Shown here piece after piece: positions 8,080 to 18,866 of a stretch of 64,000 bases of DNA (position 1 is the stretch's first letter; each line of letters begins with the position of its first letter). The stretch is from the NCBI GenBank assembly GCA_023386635.1, contig JAEWJH010000133.1, forward strand, positions 1 through 64,000, in the 5' to 3' direction. The notes under the pieces were generated by a model, which saw nothing but the letters and a program-made list of their open reading frames with translations, had not been told where the DNA came from and made no database searches. This DNA comes from Pseudomonadota bacterium. GTDB lineage: Bacteria; Pseudomonadota; Alphaproteobacteria; Rhizobiales; Xanthobacteraceae. A program made the translations under genes and the position numbers.

Positions 8080-9002
8080 AACTCGGCGTAACCGGCGGCG
8101 TGATTGCCGTCCTGCTGTTCGCCGCCGTTGTGGTCGGCTACAGCTCGCTATTCTCGGTCTATCAGACGCAGCAGGCGCTGGTCGTGCGCCTGGGTCAGCC
8201 CGTGCGCGTGGTCAATGAGCCCGGCCTGCATGCGAAGGCGCCGTTCATCGACAACGTCATCACCATCGACCGGCGCATCCTCGATCTCGAAGCGCCGGCG
8301 CAGGAAGTGATCGCCTCGGACCAGAAGCGTCTCGTGGTCGATGCGTTCGCCCGCTACAAGATCAAGGACCCGCTGCGCTTCTACCAGACCGTGGGCTCGA
8401 TCCCTGGCGCCAATTCGCAGCTCGCGATCCTGCTCAACTCGGCGCTGCGCCGTGTGCTCGGTGAAGTCACCTTCACCCATGTGGTGCGCGACCAGCGCGC
8501 CGACCTGATGAGCCGCATCCGTGAATCGGTCGACCGCGAAGCCGACAACTACGGCATCAACGTCGTCGACGTGCGCATCCGTCGCGCCGACCTGCCGGAG
8601 CAGAACAGCCAGGCGGTCTATCAGCGGATGCAGACCGAGCGTCAGCGCGAGGCCGCGGAATTCCGCGCGCAAGGCGCGCAGCGCGCCCAGGAAATCCGGT
8701 CGCGCGCCGATCGCGAGGTGACGGTGCTGATCGCCGACGCGCAGTCGAGCGGCGAAAAGATCCGCGGCGAGGGCGACTCGCAGCGCAACAAGATCTTCGC
8801 CGATGCGTTCAACCAGGACCCGGACTTCTTCTCGTTCTATCGCTCGATGCAGGCTTACGAATCCAGCCTCCGGCCGAACGATACGCGGCTGCTGCTGAAG
8901 CCGGATACGAGCTTCTTCCGCTACTTCAACGATCCGTCCGGCAAGGGTAACGAGAAAACGGTGAACGATAAGGCGGTACCGGCCGCACCTGCCGTCCGCT
9001 AA
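8076..9002 (+). CDS. hflC: FtsH protease modulator HflC
   Basis: Partner of HflK. The 308-residue protein has an N-terminal membrane anchor (about residues 5-25) followed by the SPFH domain (YQTQQALVVRLGQPVRVVNE) and a long helical region rich in Arg, Glu and Gln, including RQREAAEFRAQGAQRAQEIR. It starts by a four-base overlap (ATGA) with hflK. The last 20 residues form a Lys/Ala/Pro tail. Confidence 0.95.
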   Translation: MKLGVTGGVIAVLLFAAVVVGYSSLFSVYQTQQALVVRLGQPVRVVNEPGLHAKAPFIDNVITIDRRILDLEAPAQEVIASDQKRLVVDAFARYKIKDPLRFYQTVGSIPGANSQLAILLNSALRRVLGEVTFTHVVRDQRADLMSRIRESVDREADNYGINVVDVRIRRADLPEQNSQAVYQRMQTERQREAAEFRAQGAQRAQEIRSRADREVTVLIADAQSSGEKIRGEGDSQRNKIFADAFNQDPDFFSFYRSMQAYESSLRPNDTRLLLKPDTSFFRYFNDPSGKGNEKTVNDKAVPAAPAVR

Positions 9003-9028
9003 CAGCCAGAGAACATCAGCGAGCGCTC

Positions 9029-9214
9029 ATGATCGATTTCCTTGCGGCGCTCGGCCTGGTGCTTGTGATCGAAGGCCTGACATTCGCCGCATTTCCGGCA
9101 TCGGCCAAACGGGCGATGATGAGCGTGATCGAAACCGCGGAACCGACGCTGCGGCTGGTCGGCCTCGGTTGCGCCATCGGCGGGCTTGTCCTGGTCTGGT
9201 TCATTCGCGGATAA
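9029..9214 (+). CDS. DUF2065 small membrane protein
   Basis: This 61-residue protein has two hydrophobic segments (about 4-22 and 40-58) with MSVIETAEPTLRLVGLGCAI between them, matching the DUF2065 family. It lies 26 bases after hflC and before degP. DUF2065 genes commonly sit beside hflK-hflC, which suggests a role in that membrane quality-control complex; the actual function is unknown. Confidence 0.85.
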   Translation: MIDFLAALGLVLVIEGLTFAAFPASAKRAMMSVIETAEPTLRLVGLGCAIGGLVLVWFIRG

Positions 9215-9426
9215 CGCCGAGTTGTTTGGCGTGGGACAGCGCGACGCTTGAATCCGGCCCCCGGCGCGGGCACTGTCCGTGCGACGCGCGACCGGGCGAC
9301 GCCGCGCCGAGCTGGCTGGTGACGCCGCGGTCGCGGACCCTGTAGTCCTGTTTTTCGTTCATCGCATTTTCGCCACGCGAACCTATATCTCCTTCGCTGG
9401 AAAATGCCCTAGGAGGCTCGATATCG

Positions 9427-11001
9427 ATGCGCGTCCGTTCTGGATCCCGGTGCGGCTCTGTCCTGTCTGCTGCGTTCGCGGCGGCTCTGCTGGCGACGTC
9501 GATGACGGCGCCTGCCGCGGCCCGCGGCCCTGAGAACATCGCCGACACCGCGGAGCAGGTGATCGATGCGGTGGTCAACATCTCCACCTCGCAGTCGGTC
9601 GATCTGCGCGGCAGCGGCGGCGCGATGCCGCAACTCCCGCCCGGTTCGCCGTTCGAGGAATTCTTCGAGGAGTTCTTCAAGAACCGGCGCCAGCAGCAGG
9701 GGCCGAACAATCGCCAAGGCCAGAATGGCCAAAATAACGAGAGCAACCGCAACGGGCCGAACGAGGGACCCAATCAGGGTCCGAACGCGGGTCCGGGCGA
9801 GCGCGGCGCGCGCCGTGTCAATTCGCTCGGTTCCGGCTTCGTCATCGATGCGTCCGGCATCGTCGTCACCAACAACCACGTCATCTCCGACGCGGACGAG
9901 GTGACGGTGATCCTCAACGACGGCACGCGGCTGAAAGCCGACATCGTCGGTCGCGACAAGAAGACCGATCTTGCGGTGCTGCGCGTGAAGCCGACGAAGC
10001 CGCTCAAGGCCGTGAAGTTCGGCGACAGCGACAAGGTGCGGCTCGGCGAATGGGTCGTGGCGATCGGCAATCCGTTCAGCCTCGGCGGCACGGTGACTGC
10101 CGGCATCGTCTCGGCGCGCAACCGCGACATCAATTCCGGCCCGTACGACAACTACATTCAGACCGATGCCGCCATCAACCGCGGCAATTCCGGCGGTCCG
10201 CTGTTCAACCTCAACGGCGAAGTGGTCGGCATCAACACCGCGATCATCTCGCCGTCCGGCGGCTCGATCGGCATCGGCTTCGCGGTGCCCTCGAAGATCG
10301 CCGTCGCGGTCATCGACCAGTTGCAGAAATACGGCGAGACGCGGCGCGGCTGGCTCGGCGTGCGCATCCAGCAGGTGACCGACGAGATCGCCGACAGCCT
10401 CGGCATCAAGCCGGCGCGCGGCGCGCTGATCGCCGGCATCGACGACAAGGGGCCGGCGAAGCCCGCCGGCATCGAGGCCGGCGACGTGGTCGTCAAGTTC
10501 GACGGTCAGGACATCAAGGAAATGCGCGACCTGCCGCGCATCGTCGCCGATACGCCGGTCGGCAAGGATGTCGAGGTCATCGTCATCCGCAAGGGTAAGG
10601 AAGAGACCAAGACGGTGAAGCTCGGCCGCCTCGAAGATGGCGAGAAAGCCCAGCAGGCATCGCTGACGCCGAAGAAGGACGAGCCGGCGGAGAAGTCCGT
10701 GACGCAGAAGGCGCTCGGTCTCAACCTCGCCAACATGTCCGACGATCTGCGCAAGCGCTACAAGATCAAGGACAGTATCAAGGGCGTGGTGATCACCGGC
10801 GTCGATGCCAATTCACCCGCTGCCGACAAGCGGCTGCAGGCGGGATTCGTCGTCGTCGAGTTGCAGCAGCAGGCGGTGTCGACCGCGTCCGACTTCCAGT
10901 CGCGCATCGAGCGGCTGAAGAAAGAGGGCAAGAAGACCGCGGTGCTGCTGATCGCCAATCCCGACGGCGACACCCAGTTCGTGGCGTTGAGCCTGAACTA
11001 G
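9427..11001 (+). CDS. degP: Periplasmic serine endoprotease, DegP/HtrA (Do) family
   Basis: A chaperone-protease that degrades misfolded envelope proteins. The 524-residue protein has a Sec signal peptide (about 1-33, ending PAAARG). A low-complexity insert of Gln, Asn, Gly and Pro (about 88-128) follows, then the trypsin-like domain with the full triad: His151 in NNHVIS, Asp181 in KTDLAVL, Ser255 in GNSGGPL. Two PDZ domains span about 300-400 and 430-520. AGGAGG ten bases upstream supports ATG 9427. Its place after hflK-hflC-DUF2065 links two envelope quality-control systems, though the 212-base gap may hold its own promoter. Confidence 0.95.
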   Translation: MRVRSGSRCGSVLSAAFAAALLATSMTAPAAARGPENIADTAEQVIDAVVNISTSQSVDLRGSGGAMPQLPPGSPFEEFFEEFFKNRRQQQGPNNRQGQNGQNNESNRNGPNEGPNQGPNAGPGERGARRVNSLGSGFVIDASGIVVTNNHVISDADEVTVILNDGTRLKADIVGRDKKTDLAVLRVKPTKPLKAVKFGDSDKVRLGEWVVAIGNPFSLGGTVTAGIVSARNRDINSGPYDNYIQTDAAINRGNSGGPLFNLNGEVVGINTAIISPSGGSIGIGFAVPSKIAVAVIDQLQKYGETRRGWLGVRIQQVTDEIADSLGIKPARGALIAGIDDKGPAKPAGIEAGDVVVKFDGQDIKEMRDLPRIVADTPVGKDVEVIVIRKGKEETKTVKLGRLEDGEKAQQASLTPKKDEPAEKSVTQKALGLNLANMSDDLRKRYKIKDSIKGVVITGVDANSPAADKRLQAGFVVVELQQQAVSTASDFQSRIERLKKEGKKTAVLLIANPDGDTQFVALSLN

Positions 11002-11019
11002 AACGCCTTACTTGAACAC

Positions 11020-11115
11020 GATCATGCCCGGGCTTGGCCCGGGCATCCCGCTTAGATCGCGAGCGCTTTCACCTTGTCGGGATCGCCGGGACTTCGCCCG
11101 GCCATGACGGGTAAG
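11020..11115 (+). repeat. Dispersed intergenic palindromic repeat, type B (copy 1)
   Basis: The stretch contains ATGCCCGGGCTTGGCCCGGG and further on GCCGGGACTTCGCCCGGCCATGACGGG in pieces. A second copy with the same CGGGCTTGGCC core and CCCGGCCATGACGGG end lies at 19925-20062. It sits between the convergent ends of degP and serB, where its hairpins could serve as a bidirectional terminator. Confidence 0.65.
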
Positions 11116-11123
11116 AGGGTGCC

Positions 11124-12020
11124 TTACTCCGTCACAAACTCCGCTTTCCGATATCTCTGCACGAACAGCAGCGCGGTGAGATCGGTGTGGTCGATCCGCG
11201 CCGGCGCGGCGGCGGCGACCTTCGGCTTGGCGTGATAGGCGACGCCGAGGCCCGATTCCGCGATCATGTCCATGTCGTTGGCGCCGTCGCCGGTCGCCAT
11301 GGTGTCGGTCTGCGCCAGTCCGAGCTTGTCGCGCAATGCGATCAGCGTTTCGAGTTTGCCGGTCTTGCCGAAGATCGGCTCCGACACCGTACCGGCGAGG
11401 CGTCCGTCGGGATCGAGCAGCAGCCGGTTGGCGCGGCTTTCGTCAAAGCCGATCATCGGCACGATACGGTCGGTGAAGGCGGTGAAGCCGCCGGTGACGA
11501 GGCAAGTATGCGTGCCGTTGGCGCGCATGGTCGCGATCAGCGTGCGGGCGCCCGGCGTGAGGCGGATGCGGTCGCGGATCACATCGTCGACCACCGACAG
11601 CGGCAGTCCCTTGAGCAGCGCGACGCGCTCGCGCAGCGCCGGCTCGAAGGCGAGTTCGCCGCGCATTGCGCGCTCGGTGATGCCGGCCACATGCGCCTTG
11701 ACGCCGACCACGTCGGCGAGTTCGTCGATGCACTCCTGACCGATCATGGTGGAGTCCATGTCGGCGAGGAACAGCCGCTTGCGGCGGTGGGCTGCGGGCT
11801 GCACCACCACGTCGACCGGCGCGGCGAGCGCGGCGCGCAGGCGCTCGGCGAGCGCGGTCTCTGTGCCGTTCGCGGTTTCCGCGTTAAAGGGAAGGTCGAC
11901 GGCTTCGCCCGGCGACAGCCAGTCGGGCGCGCCGACCTGTGGCAGCGCGGATTGCGCGCGCGCGAGCAGCGCTGCATCGAGGGTGCCGGGACGGGCGATG
12001 AGAGTGGCGATGTGGGTCAC
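11124..12020 (-). CDS. serB: Phosphoserine phosphatase SerB
   Basis: Hydrolyses O-phospho-L-serine in the last step of serine synthesis. The 298-residue protein begins MTHIATLIARPG from a GTG codon at 12020, has an N-terminal regulatory domain (about 1-80), and then the HAD phosphatase core. Motif I is DMDSTMI (nucleophile Asp87, acid Asp89), motif II is VTGGFTAFT, the Lys is in FGKTGK, and motif III is GDGANDMDMI. No ATG is available near the family start, so GTG is assigned. The start is only 15 bases from the divergent miaA start. It ends convergently with degP. Confidence 0.94.
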   Translation of the reverse strand: MTHIATLIARPGTLDAALLARAQSALPQVGAPDWLSPGEAVDLPFNAETANGTETALAERLRAALAAPVDVVVQPAAHRRKRLFLADMDSTMIGQECIDELADVVGVKAHVAGITERAMRGELAFEPALRERVALLKGLPLSVVDDVIRDRIRLTPGARTLIATMRANGTHTCLVTGGFTAFTDRIVPMIGFDESRANRLLLDPDGRLAGTVSEPIFGKTGKLETLIALRDKLGLAQTDTMATGDGANDMDMIAESGLGVAYHAKPKVAAAAPARIDHTDLTALLFVQRYRKAEFVTE

Positions 12021-12035
12021 GGAACGGATCGCGAA

Positions 12036-12968
12036 GTGAGAAGCGGCGTGAACAGGGTGGTGCTTATCGCAGGGCCGACCGCGAGCGGCAAGTCCGCGCT
12101 GGCGCTCGACCTCGCGCGCCGCCACGACGGCGTCGTCATCAACGCGGATTCGATGCAGGTCTATCGCGACCTGCGCATCATCACCGCGCGGCCGACGGTC
12201 GAGGAGGAACAGGCGGCGCCGCATCGGCTCTATGGCCCTGTGGATGCAGCGGAGAATTATTCGGTCGGCCGCTGGTGCCGCGACGTGATGGCCGAGCTCG
12301 ATGCCGCGCAGGCCGCGGGCAAGATGGCGATCGTCATCGGCGGCACCGGGCTTTATTTCAGCGCGCTGACCAGGGGTCTCACCGATATTCCGCCGGTGCC
12401 GGGCGAGGTTCGGGCGGCGATGCGCGAGCGGCTGGCGCGCGAGGGCGTCGCGGCGCTCTATGCCGAACTGGGAGAACGCGATCCGGCGGCGGCGGCGCGG
12501 ATCATGCCGCGCGACCAGTCGCGCATCACCCGTGCGCTGGAGGTGCTGACGGCCACCGGCCGCACGCTGACCGACTGGCACATGGAAGGCATGCCGGCCC
12601 GGCTCGATGCCGCCCGGACGCCGCGGGTGTTCCTTGCCTGCGAGCGCGAGGCCTTGGTGCGGCGGATCGAGGCCCGGTTCGACGCCATGCTGGCGGCCGG
12701 CGCGCTCGACGAGGTCGCGGCGCTCGCGGCGCGCGGGCTCGACCCGATGCTGCCGGCGATGAAGGCGCACGGCGTGCCGTGGCTGATCCGCCACCTGCAC
12801 GGCGAGATATCGCTAGAGGAGGCGGCCGAGGGCGGCAAGCGCGATACGCGGCGTTACGCCAAGCGGCAGAACACGTGGTTTCGCAACCAGTTGCCGGACT
12901 GGCCGCGGTGCCCGGCGGAGGCTGGTCTGGCGGCGCTGGAGGGCCAAATCTCCGCGATTTCCGCTTGA
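12036..12968 (+). CDS. miaA: tRNA dimethylallyltransferase MiaA
   Basis: Transfers a dimethylallyl group to A37 of tRNAs reading codons that begin with U. The 310-residue protein has the P-loop GPTASGKSALALDLA at the start, then NADSMQVYRDLRIITARPT, IVIGGTGLYFSALTRGL and the C-terminal RYAKRQNTWFRNQ motif. Start GTG 12036 is used; GTG 12048 is an equally possible start four codons in. Length is normal. It is divergent from serB with almost no intergenic space. Confidence 0.95.
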   Translation: MRSGVNRVVLIAGPTASGKSALALDLARRHDGVVINADSMQVYRDLRIITARPTVEEEQAAPHRLYGPVDAAENYSVGRWCRDVMAELDAAQAAGKMAIVIGGTGLYFSALTRGLTDIPPVPGEVRAAMRERLAREGVAALYAELGERDPAAAARIMPRDQSRITRALEVLTATGRTLTDWHMEGMPARLDAARTPRVFLACEREALVRRIEARFDAMLAAGALDEVAALAARGLDPMLPAMKAHGVPWLIRHLHGEISLEEAAEGGKRDTRRYAKRQNTWFRNQLPDWPRCPAEAGLAALEGQISAISA

Positions 12969-13025
12969 CCGGGGGTGGGGACGCTCCTATGGTGCCGCGC
13001 AATGATCGGTCTGGAAGGCTACGCT

Positions 13026-13079
13026 GTGCGCAATATTCTTATTCTCGTAACAAGGCGGATGCTTCCCCGGCAAGGGTGA
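13026..13079 (+). CDS. Leader peptide of the ilv operon (branched-chain amino acid attenuator)
   Basis: A 17-codon frame starting with GTG reads VRNILILVTRRMLPRQG and contains five consecutive Ile/Leu/Val codons (ATT CTT ATT CTC GTA). GGAAGG lies seven bases upstream. It is followed at once by mutually exclusive hairpins and a T-tract terminator ahead of ilvB, the classic arrangement of transcription attenuation by ribosome stalling. The peptide itself probably has no function after translation. Confidence 0.85.
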   Translation: MRNILILVTRRMLPRQG

Positions 13080-13130
13080 CCTTGCCGGTCAGGGAGTGTC
13101 CGACCCATGGCCCCATGCGGGCCATTTTTT
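13067..13130 (+). promoter_or_regulatory. ilvB transcription attenuator (alternative hairpins with terminator)
   Basis: Three competing stems are visible. Stem 1:2 is CCGGCAAGG (13067-13075) with CCTTGCCGG (13080-13088), which overlaps the leader stop codon. Stem 2:3 could form from GCCGGTC (13084-13090) with GACC (13102-13105) and GGC (13109-13111). Stem 3:4 is the terminator ATGGCCC (13107-13113) with GGGCCAT (13119-13125) and six Ts. Scarcity of Ile, Leu or Val should stall the ribosome on the leader and favour 2:3, allowing transcription into ilvB. Confidence 0.8.
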
Positions 13131-13226
13131 ATGACCGCTGCAGGCCGGACCAGACCGCCGGAAACGGCAAAAAAGCGCAAACGCGAGCGCAAAGAGACGA
13201 ACGACGAGTGCGGAAGGAAGACTGTG

Positions 13227-15005
<1,779 letters not shown>

Positions 15006-15125
15006 TCATGGCCTGATGTTGAGGAGCGCGCACAGAGCGCGTCTCGAAACATGAGGCCGGCCTCGTCCGTCGAGACGCCCGCCTTCGCTTGGGCTTCGGC
15101 GGGCGCCTCAGGATGAGGCGGATCG
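15006..15125 (+). repeat. Dispersed intergenic palindromic repeat, type A (ilvB-ilvN spacer)
   Basis: The spacer holds GAGCGCGCACAGAGCGCGTC with TCGAAACATGAGGCCGG, then GTCGAGACGCCCGCCTTCGC and CGGCGGGCGCCTCAGGATGA. The arms CGCCCGCC and GGCGGGCG can pair. The same modules (CTCATCCTGAG, GCGGGCGTCTCGAAGGAT) recur after ilvC at 16905-17050. Repeats of this kind are, from memory, common between genes in Bradyrhizobium relatives. Here one lies inside an operon. Confidence 0.6.
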
Positions 15126-15131
15126 GCAGCG

Positions 15132-15707
15132 ATGGATAAGAGGACCACGACCGTGAACGCAAACGTGACGACAAGCACCTCGCACTATCCGAGTGCCCCG
15201 GTGGCGCAGAAGAACGAAACCCACACCTTGTCGGTGCTGGTCGATAACGAGCCGGGCGTGCTGGCGCGGGTGATCGGCCTGTTCTCCGGCCGCGGCTACA
15301 ACATCGAGTCGCTCACGGTGTCGGAAACCGAACACCGCAAGCACTTGTCGCTTATTACCATCGTCACCACCGGCACCCCGATGGTGCTCGAGCAGATCAA
15401 GAACCAGCTCGACCGGCTGGTGCCGATCCATCGCGTCGTCGACATGACCGCGACCGGCCGCGCCATCGAGCGCGAACTGGCCATGGTCAAGGTGCGCGGC
15501 AAGGGCGAGGAGCGGGTCGAGGCGCTGCGGTTGGCGGACGCCTTCCGCGCCCGCGTCATCGACGCCTCGACCGAGAGCTTCGTGTTCGAGATCACCGGCA
15601 AGAGCGACAAGATCGAGCAGTTCGTGGCGCTGATGCTGCCGCTCGGCCTGGTCGAGGTGTCCCGGACCGGGATCGCGGCCATCGTCCGCGGCCCGGACGG
15701 CATGTAA
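15132..15707 (+). CDS. ilvN: Acetolactate synthase, small (regulatory) subunit
   Basis: Regulatory partner of IlvB that confers valine feedback inhibition. The 191-residue protein has an N-terminal extension of about 28 residues and then an ACT domain: HTLSVLVDNEPGVLARVIGL, FSGRGYNIESLTVSETE. A second, C-terminal regulatory domain follows (RVEALRLADAFRARVIDAST). Length is slightly above the family norm of about 165-180 because of the N-terminal extension. It is separated from ilvB by a 126-base repeat-containing spacer. Confidence 0.95.
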   Translation: MDKRTTTVNANVTTSTSHYPSAPVAQKNETHTLSVLVDNEPGVLARVIGLFSGRGYNIESLTVSETEHRKHLSLITIVTTGTPMVLEQIKNQLDRLVPIHRVVDMTATGRAIERELAMVKVRGKGEERVEALRLADAFRARVIDASTESFVFEITGKSDKIEQFVALMLPLGLVEVSRTGIAAIVRGPDGM

Positions 15708-15880
15708 ACGGGGCAGGCAAACCCGGCCAGAACCGGGCCAGAACTGCCGGATAACCGCCATTCGCGGCCGGGGCTTGCCCCGTCCCGCGGGGCAACTTAG
15801 AAGCAGCGCGGGCGGGAAACGCCGCGGAATTCAGTTACGGAAAGCCGCCGACGCGGCGGAGCAAGAGGGCAAGTTCAACC

Positions 15881-16900
<1,020 letters not shown>

Positions 16901-16904
16901 TCTC

Positions 16905-17050
16905 TGGCCTCATCCTGAGAAGCCTGCCGGAGCGTGAGCGACGGCGGGCGTCTCGAAGGATAAGGTGACGTCGTTATCCGGCCTCATGGTTCGAGACGCG
17001 TCGTCATTGCCCACGGGCAATGACGCCGCTCCTCACCATGAGGTCGAATT
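16905..17050 (+). repeat. Dispersed palindromic repeats, type A (two units)
   Basis: Unit one (16905-16965) reads GGCCTCATCCTGAGAAGCC through GGCGGGCGTCTCGAAGGATAAGG. Unit two (16978-17045) starts GGCCTCATGGTTCGAGACGC, has the perfect inverted repeat CGTCATTGCCCACGGGCAATGACG, and ends CTCCTCACCATGAGG. They share modules with the ilvB-ilvN spacer. The rest of the gap up to 17168 shows no gene. Confidence 0.6.
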
Positions 17051-17168
17051 GTTTGTGGGCCGTCGACGCGATGCCGCGCACGGTTACAGGCGTTACGCTC
17101 GATTGCATTCGGGCCGCAAGCCGTTACGTTTGCCGGGACCCGGCGCGCCCGGGTGGGGGACTGTCCGA

Positions 17169-17984
17169 GTGGTTACCGCGGTTTCGCTTGCGCATGTCGA
17201 TATCGTGTTTCGTCTCGCCGGCGGCGGTGAATACCGCGCGGTGAGCGAAGCGTCGCTGGATGTCGCGGATGGCGAGTTCGTCGCCATCGTCGGACCGACC
17301 GGTTGCGGCAAATCCACGCTGCTCAATGCCGCCGCGGGGCTGCTGGCGCCGGCGACCGGCGAGGTCCGTATTTTCGGCGAGCGGCTGGCGGCGTTGAACC
17401 GCCAGGCTGGCTATCTGTTTCAGGCCGATGCGCTGTTTCCGTGGAAGACCGCGCTGGAAAATGTTGCGATCGGGCTCGAGATCGCCGGCACGGCGCAGAC
17501 GGAGGCGCGTGCCCGCGCGCGCGACTGGCTCGGCCGCGTCGGCCTCGCCAGTTTCGGCGATCGTTATCCGCACATGCTGTCCGGCGGGCAGCGCAAGCGC
17601 GTGGGTCTCGCCCAGGTGCTGATCCGCGATCCGAAGATATTGCTGATGGACGAGCCGTTCGGCCCGCTCGATGCGCAGACTCGGCAGATCATGGGCAATC
17701 AACTGCTCGATCTGTGGAGCGCCGACCGCAAGGCGGTGCTGTTCGTCACCCACGATCTCGAAGAGGCAATCGCGCTGTCGGATCGCGTCGTCATCATGTC
17801 GGCGGGGCCGGCGGCGCATATCATCGGCGACTGGCGCATTCCGCTGACGCGGCCGCGCGACATCGCCGAGATCAAGCTCGATCCGGCGTTTCACGATATC
17901 CATCGCGAGATCTGGGACAAGCTCAAGGCCGAGGTCATGAAGGGCTATGTCCGTACCGGCGGCGGCGCGGGAGGTGAGGCATGA
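17169..17984 (+). CDS. ABC transporter ATP-binding protein (NitT/TauT family)
   Basis: This 271-residue ATPase energises the importer encoded with the next two genes. Motifs: Walker A GPTGCGKST, Q-loop YLFQADALFPWKTALENVAI, signature MLSGGQRKRVGLAQVL (the usual R-Q-R is K-R here), Walker B ILLMDEPFGPLDAQT, and H-loop VTHDLEEAIALSDRVV. The family resembles the nitrate/sulfonate/taurine-type importers. Start GTG 17169 is supported by GGGGGA eight bases upstream; the upstream open frame runs through repeat DNA. The permease gene overlaps by four bases. Confidence 0.88.
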   Translation: MVTAVSLAHVDIVFRLAGGGEYRAVSEASLDVADGEFVAIVGPTGCGKSTLLNAAAGLLAPATGEVRIFGERLAALNRQAGYLFQADALFPWKTALENVAIGLEIAGTAQTEARARARDWLGRVGLASFGDRYPHMLSGGQRKRVGLAQVLIRDPKILLMDEPFGPLDAQTRQIMGNQLLDLWSADRKAVLFVTHDLEEAIALSDRVVIMSAGPAAHIIGDWRIPLTRPRDIAEIKLDPAFHDIHREIWDKLKAEVMKGYVRTGGGAGGEA

Positions 17985-18769
17985 GCCGCGTGTCGCTCAC
18001 CGCGCTGCAGGTGCTGGTCGGCGTCATTGCCCTCCTGCTGTGGCATCTGTTGAGCACCTATCCGGTGTTCGGCGTCGTGCTGTTGCCGCCGTTCTTCTTC
18101 TCCAATCCGGTCGATGTCGCGCAGCGCATCGTCAAATGGTTCGTCGAGGGGACGATCTGGAAGCATCTGTGGGTGACGCTCGCGGAATCCGCGCTGGCGT
18201 TCCTGATCGGCTCGGTCGGTGGCGTGCTGGTCGGCTTCTGGTTCGCGCGCAAGCCGGTGGTGGCAGCGGTGTTCGATCCCTATGTGAAGATGGCCAATGC
18301 GCTGCCGCGTGTCGTGCTGGCGCCGATCTTCACGCTGTGGCTCGGGCTCGGCATCTGGTCGAAGGTCGCGCTCGGCGTGACGCTGGTGTTCTTCATCGTC
18401 TTCTTCAACGTCTATCAGGGCGTCAAGGAAGTGAGCCAGACCGTGCTCGCCAATGCCCGCATGCTCGGCATGAACGAGCGGCAGCTGATGCGCCATGTCT
18501 ACTGGCCGTCGGCGCTGTCGTGGATGTTCTCCTCGCTGCACACCTCGGTCGGCTTCGCCGTGGTGGGCGCGGTGGTGGGCGAATATCTCGGAGCCGCCGC
18601 CGGTCTGGGTTATCTGATCCAGCAGGCGGAAGGCACCTTCGACGTCGCCGGCGTATTCGCCGGCATGTTCGTGCTGGCGGCCTTTGTGATCGCCATCGAC
18701 GCCGTGGTGACGGTGGTGGAGAAACGCCTGCTGGTCTGGCGGCCCACTCAGGTCGAACGGGCCAACTGA
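17981..18769 (+). CDS. ABC transporter permease (NitT/TauT family)
   Basis: The 262-residue inner-membrane permease has about six membrane segments. The EAA-type coupling loop is at about 147-170 (GVKEVSQTVLANARMLGMNE). VVGAVVGEYLGAAAGLGYLI near residue 190 is typical of the SsuC/TauC branch. It overlaps the ATPase gene by four bases and precedes the binding protein gene by 97 bases. Confidence 0.9.
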   Translation: MSRVSLTALQVLVGVIALLLWHLLSTYPVFGVVLLPPFFFSNPVDVAQRIVKWFVEGTIWKHLWVTLAESALAFLIGSVGGVLVGFWFARKPVVAAVFDPYVKMANALPRVVLAPIFTLWLGLGIWSKVALGVTLVFFIVFFNVYQGVKEVSQTVLANARMLGMNERQLMRHVYWPSALSWMFSSLHTSVGFAVVGAVVGEYLGAAAGLGYLIQQAEGTFDVAGVFAGMFVLAAFVIAIDAVVTVVEKRLLVWRPTQVERAN

Positions 18770-18866
18770 AATCCCAAGGCGCGTGGGATGGCTCGGCGCG
18801 CCGGCCGCTAGGCAGCGGCGTGCCGCTCCAGTATCGTGCGCGCAACGAAAAGCGTGGAGGATACCC

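Noticed and set aside
11187..12035. Long N-terminal extension of MiaA upstream of 12036
   Set aside because: It would overlap nearly all of serB in antisense; the MiaA P-loop begins within a few codons of the chosen start.
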